Source of the DNA: Phoebastria nigripes
Taxonomy: Eukaryota > Chordata > Aves > Procellariiformes > Diomedeidae
Length of the DNA stretch: 64,000 nucleotides
Direction: 5' to 3'
Assembly: GCA_035582835.1 (NCBI GenBank)
Contig: JAYKAV010000411.1
Span: 124,001-188,000, forward strand
Shown: piece by piece, positions 50,701 through 64,000 of the stretch
How the letters are laid out: each line of letters starts with the position of its first letter
Numbering within the stretch: position 1 is the first letter of the stretch
The notes under the pieces: model-generated
The model's input: the letters and a program-made list of their open reading frames with translations, nothing else
Databases searched by the model: none
Told to the model about the DNA's origin: nothing
Made by a program: the position numbers and the translations under genes

Positions 50701-53700
50701 TGGACTTAATTATGTGCCATCAATATTAATGTCATTTGCTAAGAATCATCTTTCTAGTAGTTTCCGGTGCTGCTACACTAAAGATGATTAAGTCTAGCAA
50801 GGAAGCTGTAGAAAATGTAGTATTAATACTGCATTCATCTTGAAAGCTACAGATCAGCAAGCTAGAAAATATTAAATGCCAATAGAAGAGGTACTGCTAG
50901 ATAATAAATTTTATAGCAAGAAATTAAAGCCCTATGCAGGAGAGCATTAACAGGCAATGAATTACTTATAAGACTTTTAACAGCAATGCAAATACCAATA
51001 GTTAAAATCAATTCAAATCCAGTGCAAATGTTGATGAAGTAAGTTGCAACTCTGTAAGTCTTACCAGCAGGAAGAGCAAGAATAAGGGTAGCATAACCTC
51101 ACTGTCTGAAAAAGCACGGTTTAATTTTAACATACTTTTTAAAATGTTTTCTCCAATTCATAGAATGTAAAGAGTATAGGACCTTTGTTTAACCAAACAG
51201 CTTTTCTGGTCCAGTACAGAGTCATTTGACTCTCAGAAGAGATTTACTACTCTATATCTGAGAGAGCAGAAAGAAATAAATTCATACCCTTCAGTGATTC
51301 TGAAGCCAAGTCTTCTCCCTTATGGGTTCCTTAACAGCAGTGCACAAATTGATGCTGGTTTGATGAGGTTACAACAAAAGCAAAAAATATGCTTTTGGAG
51401 AATTTAACCCAAAATATATGCATGCAAATTGGTACACATAGATATAGTTTCCTATAATTTTATTGAATCTGGAATTAAAACCCCATGAAGTTAAAAATAA
51501 GATATTTTAAATTTTTGCTCCAGAGCAATCATACAAAAACCAGTTAGACTGATTTTGAGAACTGTAACAAATAATAAAAGAGAAATAAAAATTTTGCAAT
51601 AAAAATTTTGATCATGGGTTCAAGTGAATCTCAAATCAATTCTCATTCCTACCAGTACTCATTTAAAAATGTTAAATAATCAAATAACAGGGCACGGAAG
51701 AAGTTTTCTCCAAAAGTGCCTGTAGTAAAATAGATTTGAAAAGATCTATTAGCTGTTAATATAAATGCTGAATATGTAATTTAATGCAAGTAGTATTGTT
51801 TACTAAGATAAATAATTCACTCTTCCTGGACTGTCTCCTCAAAATGTATTTGCAGCTGAACGACAGAAATTACCAGCTCTTCAGAACCATCATAGCTTTA
51901 ATGATACCGTCAAGAGAGGAAATCCAGTGCCTAGAGGACTTCTGATCAGCAGGAACACAGTAATTCCTACAGGCATGGAAGAAGAAAGCTCNCTGATCCT
52001 TTTTGCATCTACTTTTTGTTTTCCTGGTGCATTACATAGTAGTGAACACAGTAAGAGGGCGAGCCTCATATGCATTTTATATTACTCCTCCTCCAAGCCC
52101 TCAGGCTTGGACTTTCAAAAATGGCTGAGGTTATTAAGTGCTCCTGAAAGTCANAGCACTTAGCACTTCAGCACATCTGAAAATCATCTTCTGAAAACCA
52201 AACTGTATGTCACGAGCCTAATCTGATGCCTTTTGGAAGCAATGGGAGTCGTCTTACTATTTCATTCGACTTTGGATAATGTTTTACAGGAAATACAAGG
52301 AATTGCAGGTGAACCTGCTCCTGTAATGGACATGCTCATCCAGTCTGCAAAGCAGTCCAGACAAAAACTACTGCAGCGGGTTACAGACACAGTATAGTTT
52401 ACTTGGAAATAACTTCCAACACATTTGATGCATACAAATCCACAGATTTTAATGTAATTTATGGATGTGACAGTATTTTCCCAGTGACCAAATATTCTGC
52501 TAAGTATCAGCCATGTTGGCTATGATTTCCTGTGACCAGTTTTAAAAGTGGTTGCTTCTTGGTTTTACTGGAGCTCTCTCAAACTTTTCTCAGGAAATGT
52601 TTACAGAAATATGTTCCCTAACGGCCATTACATATGCCCCTGCTATGCTCTTCAATCATTATTTTACTATGATAACTAGTAATAATCTCCCGATATATAG
52701 AAGTCCATCAAAGACTTTGCTATCCTTTTTCAGGACTATTCTGCATGTGCAACAGCCAGTTAGAGTAATAAAATATCAACAGAAAGAAAACATATTATGA
52801 ACTTACTTGTTTAACAAGATTTTTAATATTTCTAGCAATGTTGCTCTATCCCTTTCTTAATATCACTTCATATTTGCTCATTATGCACTGCAATGGAGTT
52901 GGTCTTGGAGTACCAGATAACCACCTTGTGTGGGTGAAAGCCCGGTGTGCTAATCCATGCTGACAGCCCCACTCTGGCTATCAAATACCAGCAGGCTATT
53001 TTGCCCAGATACATGGCAGAGGACTAAGGAAAAGGTAGAGGAAGATCATTCCCCAATCACTTCATCTTCTGTAGAAACATTAGTAAAAACATTCATCATG
53101 CTTAAAATACATAAGGACTTCCTAAAGCTAGAGAAAAGCCAAACCTCATGCCCCCATGAAACNAACACTTACCGGCGAAACTGGATGATGAAGTTTTAGG
53201 AATTCAAGGTCAGATAGAAATTTAAAGGTGGAAATGAAAGTCCTGTGGATTTGCAAACATGACTAAGCAGATATGGTCCATAAATCATCTTTCCTAAATC
53301 CTAGTTACCTGAACTATGATTTAGCAAGGTAGAACCATACAAGCAAGTTAATTCAAATTACATTTAACTGAAATGAAGGAAGCAATTCACACCTCATAGC
53401 TATTGTTTCAGGCTCTCTTGTAAACTCAGGAAATAATTTCAACACTTCTGAAGCTCTTTTCATGTTTGGAATGTTTTCTTTGCAATTATTTGAAAGGCCT
53501 CAAAAACCTGTGCTACAAATGTCATCATGAATTGTGCTCTATCTACTCATTCAAGTATTCTGCCTATTTGACCCCTGAAAACTAGATTAATATACAAATA
53601 AAGACTGTATTTCTGCAAACTTCTCACATAATGCTATTTCTCACTCAGGAACCTCAAATTCCTGACCATTCTAAGGAAAAATACCTCCTGTATTACTTCT

Positions 53701-55228
53701 GTGTAAATCAAAAGACAAAACAAAACCAAGCCCAACTACACTAATTTTCCATCACCTACTTTTTTCCCCCCTTCAGCTTCTGGAATTTTGCTCTAACTTC
53801 TATTATTGCTAACCACAGAACTGAATTTCACTTCATGTTTCTAGTTTTACCATGAGGCTTTCTAGTCATCTTATGACCGAGCTCCTCGCTTTTTGGTCTT
53901 TCCCAACACATTATTAGCCACCACAGCACACTCAGGAGGAGCAGGGAAGAGAAGAAACTAATTTCCAGCACTACAATCAAGTATCATTTAAATGATATGA
54001 AGAAACATTTGGGATTTTTTGCATGGAATTATATATCATTACTATGCCAATTTAAATCATGCATAGGAAGCCCACATTTTACATTCCCAGAAATTCATGA
54101 CATTTTTCAGCAGTCAGCTCTATTAGACTAATGTAATAACACTGCCAGCCACCATGCATAAGTCATAAGTGGTATGATTGGATTTGTCTGCTCATTGCAT
54201 TTTCAATTTGAATAATAGTCATATTATTCAATTGCAAATACCTTTTTTGTCTAAATACTCTATTGTTATATTTAGTCGGAGCTGGGACAGCAGCATCAAA
54301 CACTAAGGAGGAACAGAATACGCTATTTCTATTGTATTGGTATACAATCAAAGTCCTGTATTTTGTGAGGCGCTCTACCTTACTATAGCACTAAAAAGAA
54401 AAAGTCTCATCCCCTTATGCTACTGTTATGAATAGCACAGTCATCAGAAATTTTTTGAATTGGCCAAATTAGTCTAAATTTTCCAAATGTTTAGTTGCCA
54501 ACTTTATAAGAAAGAGAGCTTTGTAGTGGTCCAAAAAAGATGGCAAGTACAATGTAAGTGCTTGTCTACATGGAGAAGCAAGCTGGAACGGCTGTTCCAC
54601 AGCAGCTCCCACAGCAGATGCTCTTATTTCAGAAAAAGTGCTTTTTTTACACATTAAGAAAGAGTAGAAGCCAAGGCACCCTGAGGCTTTGGCTGTGTGG
54701 AGTAATACAACCCTCATAAAGAGTCAATGTGAAAGAGTTACTGTTCTTCAACATGTACACTAGAGTATTTCATAAGGTTTTAATCTCTACTCCCTTTCCT
54801 TTCAGCCAGTAGACAACTCTTAAATGATTTATAGGGATTGATCAGGTTGAACAATGTTGTAGATAAGAGAGGCCACCAGGACTTGACCAGAAGAGGATTC
54901 AACCTTCTGATTCAGGAGACCTTTCCAGCATGATTTCAGACAGGCCATACAACATTGCTGTAGTGAGGTTGTTCACCACCTATAGAGGGAATCTATCTAA
55001 TGGGGGGAAATTGTGAGGTTTTAAGATACTGTGTAGGAAGGCCAAAAAGACTTCTATTTTAAACCCGAACAAAATTCCATTATTTAAAGACAATTAAAAA
55101 AAAATTCTTTTTTAACACACAGTTTTAAAGTGCTTATACTAAACATGACCAAAATAGGTAAAAAATAAAGATAACTTTTTTTCCCAAAAATGGCATAGAA
55201 GTAGATTGATTTTTGTTCTTCGCCGTAT

Positions 55229-55250
55229 AAAAAAAAAAAAAAAAAAAAAA
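55229..55250. repeat. Poly-A tract (22 A)
   Basis: Uninterrupted A run following cgccgtat; no recognisable retrocopy upstream. Confidence 0.88.
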
Positions 55251-56355
55251 GTACACTGACATTTCAGTTTATTTCTTTCAATATTTATATTGCCATTTTG
55301 TCTCTCTCCTTTCCCCTCCGCTCTATTTGCCACTGAAATAGACCGAAAAAAAGAGGATAAAGAGGAAGGAATTTAATTTCTTGTAAACCTTTGTCAAAAA
55401 ATTTAAGTTCATTTTTTCCCCAAAACCACCCCTTACATTTAAAGACAGGAAGAGTTCTTTTGCTTTTATATAATCAGTTCCAGAGGCATTTGATTTCTTT
55501 TTCTCCAGCTAGTGAAACCATGTATGTACATTCTGAATCCAAGAGTACCCAAGGGAGAAAGAGAGCATAATATTCCTGTCTATATCTTAAATAACTTTCT
55601 CATTTCTCAAAATTGTTAGCCTTTCCAAGCATCTGAAACAGTAATCAAGCTAAATCACTTTATTTTCATGTTACATACAAGTGTTCTTTCTTTATCTTGA
55701 TTTTTCTGAAATCCTCAAACAGAAGAGCCCTCAGAGCATGGGCTGGGGCCTTATAGGAAAACAAAATAATAAATGAAACTATGGAGGGCTGTATTATGTA
55801 CTGCTCTCTGCCAGCAAAGGCCAGGGCTTGGGCTGTAGTTATGTCCCCCTAATAAGCTGGAATGACCTCAGGTGGAGGAGGTTCATAACTCACACAAATG
55901 GGTACCTTTTCCCCAAGACATTGCCATATGCACATACAAACCAGTGATTCATGCAAATAACGTTGCAAACAAGTGATGCATATGGGTGGAAGGGCTTCAG
56001 AATTTTTATTGAAATTGCGTTTATTTTAGAAAACTGGTAGTAATTCAAGAAGTAATGGAAATTATTACCAGAAGTGCGACTAATAGTATTTAAATTGACT
56101 GCATGTGAGAATAAGCATGCACTTTGGGTTTTTCTCACTTTAGCGCCAGATTGGTAACCAACTTCATCTTTTATGCTGTTATTTACAGGGACATCTGCAG
56201 ATGTTGGAGCAGCCACCAGAGGGCTCCCATATTTTTTCCATTCAGGTTAAAAAAATGTGGAGATTAACAAAAAATTAAGATTATAAATTTTGCCTTAAAA
56301 GTTTAAAAAGCAGAACTGAAAGATGGAAAATAACAGGTCACTACGATGATCTTAG

Positions 56356-56407
56356 TAAGATCAAAGATCTTAAGATCAATAAGATCAACAAGATCAATAA
56401 GATCTTG
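56356..56407. repeat. 9-bp tandem repeat (AAGATCAAT)
   Basis: Units at 56372-56380, 56381-56389 (one change), 56390-56398 and 56399-56407 (partly diverged), preceded by related taagatcaaagatct. Every unit holds a GATC. Confidence 0.85.
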
Positions 56408-58427
56408 GCAGCTGCAAAGAATATTTGAGAAAAGGTAAAAATCCCCAGATTTTGAAGGCTGCTTTAATGCCCATGTTCATACATGTAGCACTAAACAAAA
56501 TGGGTCAGAAACTAAGTGTGTGCAACCTGTAGGCATTTCAATGAAACAAAAAGCCTAATTACTGACTACATCACCTGGCACACTGTCTCTCTAGGGAATG
56601 CCTGAAAATTACTTTTAAAAGAAGTCTGGGGAAAAAAAAAAAAACAAACCCAAACAACAAAACCCCACCACAACAGAGCTAAGAAACCCCAATAGTGNCA
56701 AGGAAAACTTCCTAGAGAGGCCAACAAGGGTCTAAAATTTATCTTCTGAGAGTCAGTACTCCCATCTGCAGAAGGAACCTTGCCTTTCCAAGGAANAAGG
56801 TAAAAAAAAGTAAAAGCCAAAACCAGTACAAGTCTGAGCAAAGCAGTGAAATCACACATGCACACTCAGAAATGGCATTAAAGTAGATACGATTAATTGT
56901 ATTCCAGTTCACGAACTGAAGGGATCTGTTTGGTGACTGTAAAGATGGAAATCCATGCGAAAGGTCTGAATGTCATGAACCGAGATAAACCAATCCATTC
57001 ACAACACGTGATAGGAAAGTCGGCATTTTTCAAAGACTTTGCATGACAAAGCTGCACTCCCTGAACTCCAGGTACGCTGCTGCGGGAGGAGTGGTAGGGA
57101 ATCTCTGGAGCGCTTTCAGCTGAAACAATTCAAACAACAACTGGGATTAAGAGGGTTGAACCTACAGTAGCAACTTTACTACCTTCCTGTCTCTCACTTC
57201 TATTTAACACATGGGCACAGCCATCAGAGATGCGGCACGGAAATTATTTGCCCAACAGTGACCATGCAGCTTGTTGGAGAGCACAAAAAGCTGTAACATT
57301 CTGGAGCAAGTTAGTACTAATAGCAGAAAAAATAGCTGAGGAATAAATACCTTTAGAGCCATACATTTATGATTCACTGTTTGGGACTAATGAAGGCTAT
57401 AATTCAACATTAAAATGGATCCTGTACAATTTAAAACAATTGTTAATAAAACCATAATAAGATTGTGAGAAGGCACAATGACTTGCTCATAAAGGCATTT
57501 TTAACTCAGTTTGCATTCCCAGCTTTGTATGAAAAAGTACTTTATCAAAGCAAAGGCAGAATGGAACCAGTTTGTAAGATGGAGAAGCCATTTTCTAAAA
57601 TTTAGATGCAGGAATTCATAGAAATACAGCAAAATAAAATATGTACTTTATTAAACTACTTGCAAGATATAGAAGCAATTTCTACCTGATTATTAAGGAG
57701 AAGCTGAAAATATGCATGCGTTTAAGAACTAAGGGATACTAAATGTGACACGGTGCAGTGATGTTAATGTAGTGGTCCATCATCTACAGAGTGTGCAAAA
57801 AAACATGGTCGAAAAATATTCTAGCATCTGTATGTTTATATCCCCATAATCCTGGCAATCAAAACAGGAAAATTCAAGTCATGAATGAACTTTCAAGGTC
57901 TAGCCTCAAACTATACAAATATGATTAAAAATCAAAATTTTAAAGGCAATGCCAGACAGCAAAATATCCTAATGGCGTTACCGGGTGTTACAGAGAAGCA
58001 GAGTAATTCCAGATAGAAAAAGGTGTATAGGATTTTTTAAAAGTAAATACAGTAGCAAATGTCTCATGCCTTCAAGTTTTGGCATCACTAATGAAACTGT
58101 CTAAGTGGCACTGAAATCTGATGTAGGGATTTCTGTTTGATACCAAGCGGAAACAAAAAAAATATTCCAAAGGGGACAGGTAGTGAAACAGTGGGTAATA
58201 ATGCTGGACCACTATCAGACCATAACTCTATGCCAAGTGTGAGACACTGTCAGTGCCCAGCTGGACACCAACTTCAGTAGGAGGACACTACGAGATGGAG
58301 AAAGTTATCAGTGCTGTAAGCTTGCATATTTGGTGACATTTGTAGCATCTCAGCACTATTTGGAAGAAGCAGAAGGGCCTGTCAAAATTCTTCTACAATA
58401 GAAAAGAGCCATAATACACCCCCCCTA

Positions 58428-58462
58428 ATAATAATAATAACAGCAGCAACAACAACAACTAT
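58428..58462. repeat. (AAT)n/(CAA)n trinucleotide repeat
   Basis: Four AAT units followed by cagcag and caacaacaac. Compound trinucleotide repeat. Confidence 0.88.
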
Positions 58463-60059
58463 CTCTAAAATAAATACAAAACAAAAGAGTATTTACTAAA
58501 GACTTAACCAAACCTAGTCAAGGTCACACATTCCAGCGATGATATTTAACAAAAAAAAGTTATGTAACATTATTCCTTTGCAATTTCAAACTCGTATCTC
58601 AAAACTGATATGCCTAGTTTCCTCTGAATGTCCCTAGCACAATTCTCTGCTGGCATGGGACTTGAGGCTGACAATTTTCAGCCATACTGGTCTCATTTCA
58701 GCATTGCTAGAGTAAGGGTCAAAATAGGTCATATACTGGAAAACTAGTCACAGCTACTGCTTTTTTTTCCTCTGCTTTTCCATAAACAGCAGAGAAACTT
58801 GGCATTAAGCCAAACACTTATTTATAGACAACATTTATTTTTAGGTCTTTATTTTAGTCACTGGAGAACAATTGCAGCTAAATGTACTTATTGCTTTCTG
58901 GAAATCTATTTTTTGAAATATTCTCTGTCAATGTAAATTTTTTGTCACTCTAACTGTATTTTGCCCTTTATGCGCATGCTGTGTGTATTAATCACATACA
59001 TTTCCACTGCATCTGGAAGCTGTGTGATTTTCCTAAGTAAAAGACACAATCCTGAAGTCCCCCCTCAGGTTTTATGTAAAAAAACCTAATTGCATACTGG
59101 TTTTCTTAAGCAAATGCCAGAATAAGAACTGAACACTCAGGGTTTTATACTATTACTCGAGTGAGCTGGTCATTGCTAGAACCAAGTTTCTCACAAACCC
59201 TCTGCACAGTAACCTTGACCTAGACTTTCAATTCAGAGCCATTCATTTCCACTGCCGAATGAGAAAGGCTGTGGCTTCAACACCATGGCTGTTGCTTACA
59301 CAGGCAAAACAGCATGAAATTCAAGTTGTGCACCCTCTTTCCACAGGCCAGAGCTTTTCTACTGAATTCAAGCTTAGAATTTCATGCTTGTCAGGGATTC
59401 TTCTCTTACTTTATAAAGCAGGAACTTTTTCTCTTTACATTTTCTGCATCTTTCCCCTTACCCTCTTTTGTCCAACTGATTTGTCCCACGCTCAGGACAA
59501 GGCCTGAACTGACCTCAGTCTCCATATGTTTGCCAGTTATTTATTGACATATGTTCAGGTCAACCTCTGCAAGGTAAGAAATTTTTGCTTACCCCATTCT
59601 GCAGACTGATAACCGAGCCGGAGATTAGATGATTATATAATAAAACTACAAGTGCTTGTGCTTGCAAACTCCGTAATACCAGTGTAACGTATTTCAGTCA
59701 GCTCTTAATTTCAGCTATCAGCAGAGATTTTCAGAAGCTTCTGTGCTGCTTACAGGGCCCAGAGGTTTGCAGCCACTGCATTGAACACAGGCCTGAAGGG
59801 GCACACAACCATGTGCACATGCACAAAATTGGCTTAACGCTCATGACTCCTCACAAAACCTTCCTGATTCTTTTTCCTCTACAAATAGAGGGAATCGTAA
59901 GGACAAAAAACCCAGAAAAAACAATTCAGAGCTCAGCAGTTAAAATCACTGAGTATGCAGGATGCCAGACAGCTATCCCAGCTTTCTCAGGTTCAGAGTG
60001 CTGCTGCAGTACGTGAGAAGTGACCTATTACCTAGCTTCCCATTTTCTTGATCAAATTT

Positions 60060-60960
60060 GATATTACTTTCTATTGAAAAGGTCACATAATTCCTCACCT
60101 TGCGATCCACTGGTTTTACAACATCTCAAACAATGCAGCGACACCAGTGCCTTTAGAAGCATTGTGCGGGCAGAATGCAATGCAAGCCTTGTACAATTTT
60201 TTCTCCTGCAAATGCCATAATGGCTTTTCCATTATTAATGATAACTTAGAATGTTCCAAAATGTTGTAAGGTGGTTACTGGACCCATATTCTACCTAGGC
60301 CATTAACTGTTTCTCTGATTATATCAAGATGCATCTCAATTCCCCATCTACCTCCCTGCTACAATTGCTTCATCAATATTCATAAGATCCAAGAGCTTGA
60401 TATTGATTACCACATCTAATGGACTCATTATGCAAAGTCATCATGACCCCTGAAGCAATTCTGCTTTTGTGACTTATCTAGATGCTTGCTCAAAATGTTT
60501 CGAGACATCGGTACCGACACAGGAGCAAGCAGAGCAGGACAAAACCACCACAGCATCTTTAACTGACGATACTCTGATAGGATGGACTTTTTCCACACCT
60601 GTATGAGATGTCATGCAACACTAAAAGCTCTGTCACATTATCCCCAATTTAACAGGAGCCCTTGTTATCACACAGTAGAAAGAAGTAGTTAATATTAACT
60701 GATCATTATTAACATTCATTATGGAAAATCAATCTGATTGTGCTATAACCTCCTGCTGCAGTCAGCTGAGTGATTCTGATATTTACATAATATTGAGTTC
60801 CTGCTAACAAAAATTATGGCAGTTATATAACATCTTTCAATGTCATGGCGACTGCAAACAAAATCTATTCCATTTATCAGCACCAAGGTACAAAATAAAC
60901 GCATTTTGCAAACAGTTTCTAATGGCAAATCTTTTACTGCTTCATATATCCAACATTAAT
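60060..60960. other. Unique, repeat-free stretch with candidate regulatory character
   Basis: No coding frame or transposon. It is dense in ATTA/TAAT cores (for example ccattattaatgataac near 60228, attaatattaactgatcatt near 60690) and contains gcagtcagctgag and catggcgactgcaaacaaaa. Such composition is common in vertebrate conserved non-coding elements, but conservation itself cannot be seen here. Confidence 0.3.
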
Positions 60961-63900
60961 AGTGACAAGCATTCTTCTTTGGAAAGATAAGAACAAAACA
61001 GTACAACTACAGTGTGAATTCATCTTCTGTTCTAAAAATCTAACTTTTTCTGGAAGAATGATACTCAATAAGAACTCACTTTAAAAAAAAAACCAAAACA
61101 CAAAACAACTCCTCTCTCTCCTTTTCATATGTTAAAAAATCGAAAGAATGAAAACAAAAGTTAGACAAATTCTAGAGTAGACATTAGGAATAATGTGTTA
61201 AACTAAAGAAATAACCCACAAGAATGAATGACCTAGAAGGGAGGTGAGTACATCATCACTTGGATTCTTAAAAAAACCTTCTAACTCAGAAACTATCATC
61301 TGGATTCAAGAATAATTTAGTAAAATATTATTGGTAAAACTGCAGCTGTTCCATTATAGTTAACTATGAAATTATTATTGGGATGTTTTCTGCTAACTAC
61401 ATCTGATTAAATCAAGATGGAAAAAAACTAGTACACATACTTTTTCAGGGTCGTGTCCGTCCCCCCACTTCAAATAATTTTTTGTGGATCAATTACTATC
61501 TGTGTCAAAGTTACAATGATTGTCAGGCTGGTTCTATTCTGCACTCTGGAATAATGTTTCTCTGTCAAAAGTAAAGTTTTCATTCAAATTTGGATTTAAT
61601 GTTGAAATATAATTTGAAGGCTCCCAAAATAATTCAAATATATTATAAATGTTACATATATATATTTTTGCATACAAGATTAGCACATTATTCTGTTCTT
61701 TAATATGAACATATGGTTAAAGACTTTTAGACTATAACCGCACACTGGTTTTGGACTTGTCCACTATGAGTGTGTTAAAGCAGAACAGCTTTTGATTACA
61801 ATGCTTTAATCTTCTTTACTGAAAATTAATTTAACCCAAATATAAGCTTCATGTATTTCAAATAATTTAGAGATACATTTCCCTACACACATGTGTAACT
61901 GAAAATTTGAATATCTTGAAACGATGAAACATTTTTATCAATCTGAAATCAATTCAAATGGTAAGACTGAAAAAAAATTGTGAGCCGTAGTCAGAAAGCA
62001 GAAGCAATAGATTATTCTACTTGAGCACACTTAGCAAGTGCATCTATAGCTAATCTCCTTGGTTTAAAACATGACTCGTGTAGCATTCTCATCTTTAGAA
62101 GGAAAATACAGCAGAACGTAGGCATCTTTTATTCAGGCTTCACTTTTGCAACGTCTGAGACTCTTCCTAAGTAAAGATGGAGCAAGATTAGAGCCGTATT
62201 TGGCCTATTTTATGCAGTACTATAGCTAGTTGCTTCAGAATTAGCTGAAATGCACCTAAAAATGAAACAAACCAAAATACAGTTTGCCATAAAGTCTGTA
62301 TTATTTTCGTTCCTCACATGGAAAGTAAATCTGTATTATGCTGCAGGTTAACCTTAAAACATGGCTCCAAAAAAGTGATTGCCTAATTAGAGTAATTCAT
62401 AGGTACACCACTCACATTTGGGCATGGTGTAAAAGCCCAAATTTTATCTTCATTCAGAAATTTATATTTTTGGAGCTTTTATGATCTAAAAGGACAACAT
62501 TTTTCTCCAGACACGGAACCAAAATTAAAAATTCAAAGCACATACTCTCACTCTGTTTCACAGCTGAAATATCTGCCAATTAGCAACTCTGTCAGCAAAA
62601 ACTTAACATTACAAAAACTTGAAAGGTAGAACTAATTAGGAAGCAAGCATAATGAACCCAAATGATAGGACTTCAAAACTCTAAACCTTCAGTTAGTATT
62701 TAGATGCATTTTTGAAGTGAGAGCATTTACAGGTACGAACTGGCACCTTTGATTTACAGAACTGCAAAAATTAATTTCCTAAATGTAACTAATATAGATG
62801 CGTTTGCTATTCATCACATTATAGTCACTATTCATATATAGACAAGAACACTAACATATACAAATGACTGAATTCCAATATCCTTATCACAGCTTAGTCC
62901 CTGGTATCACAGGCAGTTATAAAGAATCTGCTGAGAGTAGGTAGAGGCTTCGTAGGTAAATCTTCAGCACATGCTCGAGCAGGGATCACAGGGGACTGAA
63001 CAAATTAGCAGCTATAGACAGGGAGAGGGTGGGACCTTGCTCTTGAAGCCAGTCCAAGGGAGGAAACAGCAGACCATGACGACTTAGCATAGCTATGTGC
63101 TGCCTCCTAAATAGGGCAGCCTTGGAAGACTGCAGTCAGCCCAGGGTAAGGTGCTACTCACTCTTAAAGGATTCAGATCTTACCCTCAAAAATTAAACTT
63201 CACTACACACCAGCAGGCAAGTACAGTTTATTAATTTATTTTAAAATTAATTTCCTTACTTTATTTTTTCTAAGTCCTAATTATTACTCATTTTTCCCCC
63301 AAGTAGTTAGGCAGGCCTATTTATTGATTATCCTTCCTACCAGTACTTTCTAACATTTGAATTCAAGGCACTTCATTTACATCATACATTTAATTCTAAA
63401 TATAAACCTACTCTGCATCTGCTTGTGACGCTGCCATACCCTTGGGCAGAAAGGCTCCAAATTGTTCGGGAAGCTGCAATGTTAAATGCTGCAAAAAACG
63501 GTAGCTATATGAGTGAAGGTGCCTGACTTGATTTTGCACCTGCTAAAAGGCTCTGTGACATCTCTTTCAGATGCTCTATGAATACTAGCAGAATAAAACC
63601 AAGACATATATACACTCTACGAATGGTACGAANAGGAATCAAGAGAAATTACAGTATACTTCCAAGTTACAGTCAGAACTGTTACGCCATTTTGCTCCTG
63701 TCTATGACGACCACTGTTGTGGTAGTTCCATTTAACAATTAGGCAATCACTGATTAACCCATAACTCTTACTTTTTTTCCCTCCCTCTGGGAAGCCATGT
63801 ATCAGACATAAGTAACAAAGGTAACCGATGACAAATTGAAGTCCTGTTTCACAAAACCTGAACAGCCTGCAACATTAGTTCTGCATTTAGTCCCTTGTAG

Positions 63901-64000
63901 AGGTGCTGAACACCTGTAAGATCAAGTTACACAGGTTCAGTTCTAAAACCCTGCCTACAAAAGCATCACAGCAATGAGCTGCCAAGGTCAAAACTGAGCT
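60961..64000 (-). other. PRKCE: PRKCE large intron, no recognised feature to window end
   Basis: AT-rich unique sequence. No exon, transposon or RNA gene recognised; one N at 63633. The intron continues beyond the window, because the C2-encoding exons have not appeared. Confidence 0.65.

Larger units (their letters stand above)
45878..60059 (-). other. PRKCE: PRKCE large intron, long stretch without recognised genes
   Basis: About 14 kb of AT-rich, mostly unique DNA. Simple repeats: AAAT-type at 47757-47796, A22 at 55229-55250, GATC-rich 9-bp tandem at 56356-56407, and AAT/CAA at 58428-58462. No young transposon, exon or RNA gene recognised. The exon that encodes the end of C2 was looked for and not found. 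Confidence 0.65.

Overview
This is vertebrate nuclear DNA, almost certainly from a bird. It has short coding exons with GT-AG splice sites in AT-rich non-coding DNA, CR1 LINE fragments of several ages, and avian-type ERV LTRs with 5-bp target-site duplications (TSDs). About thirty isolated N bases suggest a diploid assembly with ambiguous sites masked. The species cannot be told from the window.

The only gene I can support is PRKCE (protein kinase C epsilon), on the minus strand. Four consecutive coding exons lie at 6379-6220, 5054-5020, 3664-3579 and 1393-1261. In order they encode the pseudosubstrate and first half of C1A, a 35-nt piece of C1A, the end of C1A with the LKKQET actin-binding motif, and the first part of C1B. 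Phases join cleanly (1, 2, 1, 0, then 1 at the exit). The rest of C1B and the kinase domain lie beyond the low-coordinate edge. The C2-encoding exons lie beyond the high-coordinate edge. Everything from 6380 to 64000 is therefore one intron, at least 57.6 kb long within this window.

Layout of the large intron: ancient minus-strand CR1 3' ends at 14.8-15.0, 25.9-26.1 and (weaker) 32.9-33.1 kb; a MIR-like relic at 25.0 kb and a weaker one at 38.1 kb; a solo LTR (542 bp, TSD AACGA) at 33204-33745; two copies of a second, about 1.14-kb LTR family in opposite orientations at 18101-19240 (minus) and 38768-39908 (plus, TSD AAGTT); a 5'-truncated plus-strand CR1 with reverse-transcriptase remnants at 44860-45877; and assorted homopolymers, microsatellites and short tandem repeats. 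The long open frames in the window outside PRKCE lie in these repeats or look like chance.

The most notable observation concerns the two inverted LTR copies. A block of about 797 bp is identical between them, including an 11-base homopolymer and an internal array of about 45-bp repeats, while the flanking LTR ends are clearly diverged. This is the pattern expected from inter-copy gene conversion, or from an assembler copying one copy into the other. A second notable point is the C1B exon acceptor: the only in-frame AG adds one codon (CAA, Gln) relative to mammalian PKC epsilon. Repeat-free stretches such as 60.06-60.96 kb look like candidate conserved regulatory DNA, but this cannot be shown from one sequence.
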